This document shows, one piece after another, positions 58,006 through 64,000 of a DNA stretch of 64,000 nt (within the stretch, counting starts at the first letter, position 1; the number at the start of each line of letters is the position of its first letter). Under the pieces are notes generated by a model. That model was not told the DNA's origin and ran no database searches. It was given only the letters and a program-made list of their open reading frames with translations. The DNA is from an uncultured Eubacteriales bacterium. Its GTDB lineage: Bacteria > Bacillota > Clostridia > Peptostreptococcales > Anaerovoracaceae. The stretch is from NCBI GenBank assembly GCA_902786815.1, contig CADADV010000007.1, positions 40,684 to 104,683 on the forward strand. Reading direction: 5' to 3'. Made by a program: the position numbers and the translations under genes.

Positions 58006-59757
58006 TCATGTCGAACTACCTTTGTATTCCACGCAGAGCATGGTCAAATCGTCAAACTGCTCCGCGTCGCCAACAAACTCATCTACCGCGCTTCTGATCC
58101 CGGCGAGCGTCTCTTCCGGGGTGGCTGCGCGGAGTTTGTCCGCAGCTTCCATCATCCGGTCTGTGGTGAACATTTCCTTGTCAGCTGCCGTAGCCTCCGG
58201 TACGCCGTCCGTGTACAGGAACAGCTTCGCACCAGGCTCAAGCTGCAGCTCGTAGTCATGATACTTCATGTTCTCCATACCGCCGACCACGAACCCATGC
58301 TTATCCCTGATCATCTCAGCTTCCCTGTCCGGATGGATGATCACAGGCCGTTCATGACCTGCATTCGCCGCAGTGATCTTCCCGGTAGACAGTTCCAGCA
58401 CGCCAAGCCATACCGTGACGAACATCTCCACTATGTTGCCTTTGCAAATGGCATTGTTGACTTGTTCAAGCGTCTTCGCCGGCGAAAGGTCTTCAACGAG
58501 TCTGTTGTCCAGCATGATCTTTGATACCATCATGAACAGCGCTGCCGGGATGCCTTTGCCTGAAACATCGGCTATCGTGAGAGCCAGATGGTCTTCGTCG
58601 ATCAGGAAGAAACTGTAGAAATCGCCGCCGACTTCTCTTGCCGGGGTCATTGTCGCATAGATGTCGAAATCATCGCGATCCGGGAATGCCGGGAAGTCTG
58701 TCGGCAAAGTGGCTGACTGAATGCGCGCCGCCAGCTCAAGTTCTGTGAGGAGACGCTCTTTTTCTGCCGTTGCCCTTGTCAGGTTCTCTACATACTCTGA
58801 CAGGCTGTCCTCCATATCGGCCATCGTCAGACTCAGTTCTTCGATTTCATTCCCTTTTCGTATCTTGAGCTTTCTGAAGTGATCCGTTGCCGGGTTTCCG
58901 CTCTTTTTATCTTCCGAATATCTGTGGGCAGCATCTGCCATGCGGTCGATCGGGTTGACCATGGCCCGCCTGATCAGGATGATCGCAATCACGCCGATAA
59001 GAATGAGAACACAAAGCAGAAGAACGACATACTGCATCAGGAACACCTTGCTGATTTCCTTCAGGTTATCCAGTTTCTCATCCAGACAGACCATGACTGT
59101 ATAGCGTTCTGTTTCATAGAGAACTGCGCCGCCGGTGCATCTGGTTCCGAACCTTTCTGTATGCGTTATCGCTGCATTCGGATGTTTTTTCAATCCGTAT
59201 TTGCCCTGCAGGGAGCTCTTCTGTTCGCCGTGCGCCAGTTCGCTCATTTCCTCGACAGGATAGACGTCCCAGGTTCCGGGCTGACAGAACGACTCCGGTT
59301 TGGGATCGGAGTCCACGAGATAAATCATTCTGCCGTCAGACTCACTGATCGCCGCGATAAACGCGTTTCGGAGTCCGACTTCTTCCTTCATGTGCAGCAT
59401 CCTTCTCTGGATGTCCCGGAATTGTTCGTCCTGAACCGATGCATACTTCTCCAGATACTCCGTGGAAAAACCGTCGCCCTTCTCGCTGTCCGGAACACTG
59501 TCGTAGATCGACAGGATCTCGTCGGTCTTCACCCTCGTCTTCTCCGGATCCAGCATCACGGATTCGGCCTTCGCCATCTGCGACGTTTCCACCTTGTATT
59601 CATATATGATTCCCTTGTAATACAACATGAACCCCGCGAACAGGACTACAGCGCCTACCGCGAGAGCCAAGAGCTGCACACCGATTGTTGACCTGACAGT
59701 CAGGCTGTTGAGCCACCTTTCCAAGGGACCCATATCCCGGACTGATTTTCTGCCCAT
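58006..59757 (-). CDS. Membrane sensor PP2C/SpoIIE-type phosphatase with HAMP
   Basis: A 583-residue protein with a membrane helix at about 22-46, an extracytoplasmic sensor of about 200 residues, a second helix at about 243-265, a HAMP-like linker (RRAMVNPIDRMADAAHRY), a coiled coil, and a C-terminal SpoIIE/PP2C domain (EVGGDFYSFFLIDEDH, ADVSGKGIPAALFM, NAGHERPVI, LYTDGVPEA, FDDLTMLCVEY). It probably dephosphorylates an anti-sigma-factor antagonist. No such partner is encoded nearby. AAGGAG precedes the ATG. Confidence 0.9.
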   Translation of the reverse strand: MGRKSVRDMGPLERWLNSLTVRSTIGVQLLALAVGAVVLFAGFMLYYKGIIYEYKVETSQMAKAESVMLDPEKTRVKTDEILSIYDSVPDSEKGDGFSTEYLEKYASVQDEQFRDIQRRMLHMKEEVGLRNAFIAAISESDGRMIYLVDSDPKPESFCQPGTWDVYPVEEMSELAHGEQKSSLQGKYGLKKHPNAAITHTERFGTRCTGGAVLYETERYTVMVCLDEKLDNLKEISKVFLMQYVVLLLCVLILIGVIAIILIRRAMVNPIDRMADAAHRYSEDKKSGNPATDHFRKLKIRKGNEIEELSLTMADMEDSLSEYVENLTRATAEKERLLTELELAARIQSATLPTDFPAFPDRDDFDIYATMTPAREVGGDFYSFFLIDEDHLALTIADVSGKGIPAALFMMVSKIMLDNRLVEDLSPAKTLEQVNNAICKGNIVEMFVTVWLGVLELSTGKITAANAGHERPVIIHPDREAEMIRDKHGFVVGGMENMKYHDYELQLEPGAKLFLYTDGVPEATAADKEMFTTDRMMEAADKLRAATPEETLAGIRSAVDEFVGDAEQFDDLTMLCVEYKGSST

Positions 59758-59801
59758 GCTGCTTCTCCTTCTCTACAACAAATATATTTTACCCTCATTC
59801 G

Positions 59802-59841
59802 GAGCAAAAGCATATTTGTTTTTTGCTCATTGTGGTATGAT
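59802..59841 (+). promoter_or_regulatory. Inverted repeat and extended -10 of the CoA-transferase gene
   Basis: GAGCAAAA (59802-59809) and TTTTGCTC (59821-59828) form an 8-bp inverted repeat just before TGGTATGAT (-10 at 59836-59841). The repeat occupies the -35 region, so it is a likely operator. It contains the GCAAAAGC word. Confidence 0.55.
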
Positions 59842-59862
59842 ATTCCCTGCGAGGTGAAAAAA

Positions 59863-61233
59863 ATGACAGAAGACAAGACAGACAACAAAGCAACCATTGA
59901 TGCAGCTATCGACAAGCAAATCACTCCTGCCGAAGCGGCGGCAAGTGTCCGTTCGGGCGACCGGGTCTACGTGGGCACGAGCAGCAGTTTCGCGTACGCC
60001 ATCATGGATGCGCTCTACGACAGGAAAGATGAACTGGAGGACGTCACCCTGCTGGGTTCCATGTCCCTGACCCCCTGCAGAATGTTCGATACAGACTGGC
60101 CTTCCGACATCCCTGCCGGGCGCAAAGGCAACCCATTCATATTCGACACATTCTTTCTGGGATCCGGCGAGCGCAGCGCCCATCGGAAGCACAACCTGGC
60201 GCTGGAGTATACATCCTTCCATCTGAGCCAGGTCGACCTGTGGATGCAGGAAATCGGGAAGCCGGATGTCAGCTTCCTGCAGGTTTCCTCTCCTGATGAG
60301 GACGGATGTTTTTCCTACAGTTGCTCCGGCATCTGCAATCACAAATACGTTGTGGAAGAGACGAAGCGGCAGGTGTTCCTGGAAAGCAATACGGGAAGCC
60401 CCTATGTCTTCGGACAGAACAATCTGATCCGTGCAGATCATCCTAAGGTCGCCGGCATCGTATATACAGAAGGTGATGCGCCGACGCTCGAGCCTGATGA
60501 GATCGACGATGTTTCCAAGCAGATCGCGGATGTGATACTCGAGGAGATCCCGGACGGAGCGACTCTCCAGCTGGGACTGGGCAAAGTTTCCACCGCCATC
60601 GGTTACGATCTGCGGCAGAGAAACGACCTGGGCATCTTCTCTGAGCTGTTCAGTCAGCCTATGATGATGCTCATGAAAAACGGCAACGTCACCAACAAAT
60701 GCAAAGGATTCATGGACGGGATGAGCGTGTTCTCCTTCTCGGAAGGCACACAGGAAATGTATGATTTCATGGACCGCAATCCCGAAATTTACGGCGCACC
60801 CTTCCCCTTCGTCAATGACGCCCGCAACATCGCCAAAAACAAGAGGATGTTTTCCATCAACTCGGCAATGGGCGTCAACCTGTATGGCGAAGTGGCGGCA
60901 GACGCCATCGGATACCGGCAGCAGAGCGCTGTCGGCGGACAGCTCGATTTCGTGAAAGGCGCACAGTGGTCGGAAGGCGGTAAGTCCATCATCGTACTGT
61001 CTTCCTCCTTCATGAAGGACGGCGCGCGCAAAAGCAAGATCTCTCTGCAGTTCGCGCCGGGAACACCCGTAACGACGCCCCGCTCCGAAGTCCAGTACGT
61101 CGCCACAGAATATGGCTGCGTCAACTTGAAGATCCTGAATATGTCCGATAGGGTGCGGGCTTTGATCAGCCTGGCCCATCCGGATTTCAGAGATCAGTTA
61201 ACACAGGAAGCAAAAGACTGCGGACTCATCTGA
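59863..61233 (+). CDS. Acetyl-CoA hydrolase/transferase family CoA-transferase
   Basis: A 456-residue family I CoA-transferase of the acetyl-CoA hydrolase/4-hydroxybutyrate and butyryl-CoA:acetate CoA-transferase group. Features are ITPAEAAASVRSGDRVYVG at the N-terminus, LQLGLGKVSTAIGYDL, the catalytic Glu in LGIFSELFSQ, and GVNLYGEVAADAIGYRQQSAVGGQ in part. It moves CoA between acetate and acyl-CoAs in fermentation; the acyl specificity cannot be decided. GAGGTG precedes the ATG at 59863. A terminator overlaps its last codons. Confidence 0.88.
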   Translation: MTEDKTDNKATIDAAIDKQITPAEAAASVRSGDRVYVGTSSSFAYAIMDALYDRKDELEDVTLLGSMSLTPCRMFDTDWPSDIPAGRKGNPFIFDTFFLGSGERSAHRKHNLALEYTSFHLSQVDLWMQEIGKPDVSFLQVSSPDEDGCFSYSCSGICNHKYVVEETKRQVFLESNTGSPYVFGQNNLIRADHPKVAGIVYTEGDAPTLEPDEIDDVSKQIADVILEEIPDGATLQLGLGKVSTAIGYDLRQRNDLGIFSELFSQPMMMLMKNGNVTNKCKGFMDGMSVFSFSEGTQEMYDFMDRNPEIYGAPFPFVNDARNIAKNKRMFSINSAMGVNLYGEVAADAIGYRQQSAVGGQLDFVKGAQWSEGGKSIIVLSSSFMKDGARKSKISLQFAPGTPVTTPRSEVQYVATEYGCVNLKILNMSDRVRALISLAHPDFRDQLTQEAKDCGLI

Positions 61234-61246
61234 GCCGCAGTCTTTT
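61212..61246. terminator. 12-bp perfect bidirectional terminator
   Basis: AAAAGACTGCGG (61212-61223) and CCGCAGTCTTTT (61235-61246) pair perfectly. The first arm lies inside the last codons of the CoA-transferase, and the converging foldase gene ends 28 bases further on. Confidence 0.88.
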
Positions 61247-61273
61247 CATCTTGCGCTGTATGGCTTTTGCCTG

Positions 61274-62386
61274 TTATTTCTTTGTCACCTTCGCATTGTC
61301 TTCGACATAGTCGAGCACCTTTTCGCGCAGAATCTGATCTTCCATGTTGTTCTGCTTGACATAGTCCTCGACCGTCATTCCCGTGTACTTTTCGAATTCT
61401 TTTTCGGTGACGTCGTTCTCTTTCAGAATCTTTTTATAGAAGGCCTTGCGGTCTTTCTTTGAAATCTTGAGATGCTCCTTCTTGGCAATGGCGTGGAGTG
61501 CGAGCTTCTCCTTCAGAGATTCCTTCGCAAATTCCTTATACTGGTCCTCTGTGATGCCCATCTGTTCCGGGGTTGAGCCGTACTGGGACGCCATCTGCTC
61601 GTACTGCTGTTTCATGATTTCGGTTTCCTCTGTCAGAAGTTCCTTCGGATACTTCTTGACCTTGGATTTCTCGAGCACCTTTGACCAGAGATCTTCTCTC
61701 AGCTGATTTTCAGCCTCTTCCTTTTTCTGCTTGGTCAGCTCTTTCCTGATGGATTTCTCATAGTCTTTCTTGTTTTTGTATTTGGAGTTCTTCTTGATGA
61801 ATTTCTCATCATACTTAGGCGTAACGGTCTCTTTTTTGCTTTTGATCTTGATTTCGAACTCTGCGTCCTTGCCTGCTACTTCCGCGGCCTGATAATCCTC
61901 CGGGAATGTTACGTTGATCTTGCATGTCTTGCCGATTTTTTTACCGATGAGCCCATCCTCAAATCCCGGGATCATTGATCCGGAACCAATCTTGAGATCC
62001 TGGTCCTGCGCGGTTCCGCCGTCAAATTCCTTGCCGTCGATCCTGCCGGTGTAATCTATGACGATCGTGTCGCCTTTCTTGACCTTTCCCTTCTTGACGG
62101 TCTTCGTTGTAGCTGCTTCCGCAAGCCGATTATCGATTTCCGCCTGAACGTCCTCATCCGTTACCTTCACTGTGGTAAGCGTTCCTTTGACGCCTTCGTA
62201 CTTGCCTACTTTGATGACCTTGTCATAGTCCATCTTGGTATAGGTATCCAACTGATCATAGATAATGATCCCTGCGCCTGCCAGAACGATTGCCGCGATG
62301 ATCGCAGACATGATCCATGTGCTTTTTTTGACCTTCTGGTACCAGGGGATTTTCACTTCTTCAATTACTTTTCTCTTCTTTGACAT
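61274..62386 (-). CDS. Membrane-anchored trigger-factor-like peptidyl-prolyl isomerase
   Basis: A 370-residue extracytoplasmic foldase. A short cytosolic basic start is followed by one membrane helix (WIMSAIIAAIVLAGAGIIIY). An FKBP-type PPIase domain follows (KGDTIVIDYTGRIDGKEFDG, GSGSMIPGFEDGLIGKKIG). A Lys/Glu-rich helical domain like the C-terminal chaperone arms of trigger factor completes it (QLREDLWSKVLEKSKV, EEFEKYTGM-like). The ribosome-binding N-domain of trigger factor is absent. It probably helps secreted proteins fold, as PrsA does. GGAG precedes the ATG. Confidence 0.88.
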   Translation of the reverse strand: MSKKRKVIEEVKIPWYQKVKKSTWIMSAIIAAIVLAGAGIIIYDQLDTYTKMDYDKVIKVGKYEGVKGTLTTVKVTDEDVQAEIDNRLAEAATTKTVKKGKVKKGDTIVIDYTGRIDGKEFDGGTAQDQDLKIGSGSMIPGFEDGLIGKKIGKTCKINVTFPEDYQAAEVAGKDAEFEIKIKSKKETVTPKYDEKFIKKNSKYKNKKDYEKSIRKELTKQKKEEAENQLREDLWSKVLEKSKVKKYPKELLTEETEIMKQQYEQMASQYGSTPEQMGITEDQYKEFAKESLKEKLALHAIAKKEHLKISKKDRKAFYKKILKENDVTEKEFEKYTGMTVEDYVKQNNMEDQILREKVLDYVEDNAKVTKK

Positions 62387-62577
62387 TTGTCAGTCTCCAT
62401 TTCATTTTTGTTTGTGTCGCAACGCTCTCATTATACTCGTCTCTGCGTGAAACTGCAATGCGTCTGAGGCAAATTCAATTCGAGTTGATTCCGGGTTTCA
62501 ATTATGCTTTAATATAGCCAGATCATTTGTTTTAAACTGTTATCGCAGGAAAGCGCTGCAGCAATGAGGGATTTACG
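62387..62577. other. Divergent intergenic region
   Basis: About 190 bases between the foldase and tocopherol-cyclase-like genes. A possible plus-strand promoter is TTGATT near 62484, then 18 bases, then TTAATA. Nothing else is evident. Confidence 0.35.
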
Positions 62578-63708
62578 ATGTTCAACAAACCGGATCTTCA
62601 GAAAAACGAATTCATGCTGACGGGGCCTTTGCGCCGGAAAGGGTACGACTGGTGGTGGCATTCCTTCACCGGCCGGAACGCGAAAACCGGCGAAGAGCGG
62701 GCTTTCTTCATTGAATTCTTCGTATGCAACCCGGCTCTCGGCTGGGAGAAACCTGTTCTGGGACAGCTCCCGGAAAACCGCAAACGCGGCAAACGGCCCT
62801 CCTATCTGATGGTCAAGGCCGGCACATGGGGCGAGGACGGCACCCAGCTGCACCGGTTCTTCCCGTGGAAGGACGTAAGGCTGCGGGGGAAAGCGCCTTA
62901 CTCCGTCTCAGCAGGGGACTGCTACGCTTCCGACACTGTACTCAAAGGCCGTGTCGATATCACGCCGGAAGAAGCCAAAGCACACCCCGAATGGATGTGC
63001 GGCAGCGGCTCCCTGCGCTGGGAACTGCTGATTGAAAAGCAGACTGCCTTCAATGTTGGGTACGGCACCAGCCACCTGCTGCGTTTCCTGAAGGCCTTTG
63101 AAATGTACTGGCACGTGGAAGGCATGAAGACCGGCTACACAGGCAGCGTCTGGTACAACGATGAGGAATACATCATCACCCCGGACACCTGCTACGGCTA
63201 CGCGGACAAAAACTGGGGCAGGAATTTCACCAGCCCGTGGGTATGGCTCTCTTCCAACGACCTAAAGAGCAACCTGACGGATGAGGTCCTCACAGACAGC
63301 GCTTTCGATATCGGCGGCGGCTGCCCGAAGATCTATTTTGTTCCGCTGAAACGCAAGCTGCTGTCCGCCTTCTGGTACGAAGGTATTCCTTACGAGTTCA
63401 ACTTCTCCAAGTTCTGGACTCTCACCAGAACGCAGTTCGACTTCCACGAAACAGACGATGATGTCTTCTGGCATGTCCGTCAGGAGACCACCCGGGCCGT
63501 CATGGACGCGAACATCACCTGCCACAAGAAGGACATGCTGCTGATCAACTACGAGGCGCCGGACGGAACGAAACGGCACAACCGCCTCTGGAACGGCGGC
63601 ACCGGCACCGGCACCATTTCTCTATATGAAAAATCCCGGGGCACACTCTTCCTGGTGGATGAGGTGTCCGCGGGACATATCGGATGCGAGTACGGAGAAT
63701 ACGATTGA
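62578..63708 (+). CDS. Tocopherol-cyclase-like family protein
   Basis: A 376-residue beta-rich protein resembling the tocopherol cyclase family (two lipocalin-like halves). Landmarks are a Trp-rich GYDWWWHSFTGRN start, WNVEG-type FEMYWHVEGMKTGYTG, the conserved YGYADKNWGRNFTSPWVW in part, and FWHVRQETTRAVM. Bacterial members of this family are widespread in anaerobes with unknown substrates; real tocopherol synthesis is not expected. There is no signal peptide. GAGGGA precedes the ATG. Confidence 0.78.
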   Translation: MFNKPDLQKNEFMLTGPLRRKGYDWWWHSFTGRNAKTGEERAFFIEFFVCNPALGWEKPVLGQLPENRKRGKRPSYLMVKAGTWGEDGTQLHRFFPWKDVRLRGKAPYSVSAGDCYASDTVLKGRVDITPEEAKAHPEWMCGSGSLRWELLIEKQTAFNVGYGTSHLLRFLKAFEMYWHVEGMKTGYTGSVWYNDEEYIITPDTCYGYADKNWGRNFTSPWVWLSSNDLKSNLTDEVLTDSAFDIGGGCPKIYFVPLKRKLLSAFWYEGIPYEFNFSKFWTLTRTQFDFHETDDDVFWHVRQETTRAVMDANITCHKKDMLLINYEAPDGTKRHNRLWNGGTGTGTISLYEKSRGTLFLVDEVSAGHIGCEYGEYD

Positions 63709-63714
63709 GACATG

Positions 63715-63747
63715 CGGCGCAGCGAACATCCGCTGCGCCGTTTTTTT
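63715..63747 (+). terminator. Strong intrinsic terminator
   Basis: CGGCGCAGCG (63715-63724) and CGCTGCGCCG (63731-63740) form a 10-bp perfect stem, followed by TTTTTTT. Confidence 0.93.
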
Positions 63748-63760
63748 ATCATAAAACAGC

Positions 63761-63925
63761 AGAGAAAACCCCCGCTTCTTAAGCGGCGGGATGAATCTGC
63801 AACAGTTGCATGAAGAAAAGATAAAGAAGAGCAGAAAAAACGAATCCGACTGTAGACGTTCCGCTGCTTCTGTGGTATGATACCCATAGAGATCAGAACA
63901 CATGTTCTCAAAAGGGGTATCTATC
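63761..63925 (+). mobile_element. Left end of an IS1341/IS605-type element
   Basis: The segment holds a hairpin CCGCTT-CTT-AAGCGG at about 63772-63786 and a promoter TGGTATGAT at 63873-63881. AGAACACATGTTCT, a small palindrome, lies just before the tnpB start. Subterminal hairpins of this kind are recognised by Y1 transposases. No tnpA lies on this side. The exact element border cannot be set without the right half. Confidence 0.55.
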
Positions 63926-64000
63926 ATGGATCGAGCATACGAATTCCGGATCTATCCGGACCGGCTGCAGCGCCAGCTCATCGCAAAGACTTTCGGCTGC
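63926..64000 (+). CDS. tnpB: TnpB-like RNA-guided nuclease/transposase accessory protein, first 25 residues
   Basis: The frame from 63926 reads MDRAYEFRIYPDRLQRQLIA and continues KTFGC to the window edge. This is the highly conserved TnpB/IS1341 N-terminus (AYKFRIYP..Q..LI.KTFGC). AAGGGG stands 9 bases before the ATG. The rest, including the RuvC-like site and the downstream omega-RNA region, is outside the window, so activity cannot be judged. Confidence 0.85.
   Translation, partial: MDRAYEFRIYPDRLQRQLIAKTFGC

Noticed and set aside
59827-61179. Minus-strand open frame of 450 codons
   Set aside because: Antisense shadow of the CoA-transferase, whose motifs, start and terminator are clear.

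Overview
This window looks like a chromosomal stretch of an anaerobic, mid-GC Bacillota, most likely a member of Clostridia. The evidence is strong AGGAGG-type ribosome binding sites, an oxygen-sensitive [FeFe]-hydrogenase with its full maturation set, a Rex-like operator, CPBP and YfcC proteins, a Firmicutes-style PHO box, and dense c-di-GMP signalling. A placement near the Anaerovoracaceae/Mogibacterium group is only a guess. No rRNA, tRNA, CRISPR array or prophage was seen. One mobile element (IS1341-like tnpB) is cut by the right edge.

Layout. 1-6.7 kb (minus strand): start of IMP dehydrogenase, type 1 IPP isomerase, DJ-1 protein, a His-rich CsoR-type metal sensor, two exported proteins (one a DUF4015 glycosidase-like protein) and ferritin. 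6.9-20.8 kb: a signalling and surface block. An amino-acid-permease/histidine-kinase/receiver fusion faces a minus-strand run of transglutaminase-like lipoprotein, PilC, four small pilin-like or membrane proteins, PilT, a SARP-type regulator ending in a dead GGDEF domain, two diguanylate cyclases, a REC-GGDEF-EAL phosphodiesterase and an HPt protein. The parts form a plausible phosphorelay (kinase-REC to HPt to REC of the phosphodiesterase) linking amino-acid sensing to c-di-GMP and a type IV pilus-like machine. Two promoters in this block share an identical direct-repeat design (TGTGACGC twice, 12-bp period, 9 bp before the -10), and one lies directly after the SARP gene.

20.9-34.4 kb: acyltransferase, lipoprotein hydrolase, two flavodoxin-like reductases, HypB, branched-chain aminotransferase, a small metallopeptidase, proline synthesis (proBA), queuosine genes behind a probable preQ1-I riboswitch, and two Uma2 nucleases flanking a helical-repeat protein. 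Between 26.26 and 27.21 kb lies an apparently non-coding minus-strand transcription unit. It has an rRNA-like promoter, a boxA-like element, 11 degenerate repeats of about 55 bp whose ends co-vary as base pairs, and a 16-bp perfect terminator stem. I regard this as the most novel object in the window.

34.6-44.3 kb: [FeFe]-hydrogenase locus. A NuoF-tail/GltD-like flavoprotein, HydA and HydG form an operon behind a Rex-like site. HydE and HydF follow after an inserted PAS hybrid kinase. 44.3-54.5 kb: macro-domain, cupin, MazG-like, a 74-bp tandem repeat array, a double aminotransferase fusion with one dead half, a YfcC carrier with PepD dipeptidase, a YgjV-like protein, a purine permease and a CPBP protease. 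54.6-64 kb: Na/Pi transporter with its PhoR/PhoB-like pair and PHO box, a PP2C phosphatase, a CoA-transferase, a membrane-anchored trigger-factor-like foldase, a tocopherol-cyclase-like protein and the tnpB end.

Two cross-cutting patterns deserve a genome-wide test. Three genes have TATAAT exactly 6 bp before their ATG, implying leaderless mRNAs. The 9-mer TGCTTTTGC also seems strongly over-represented in both coding and non-coding DNA.
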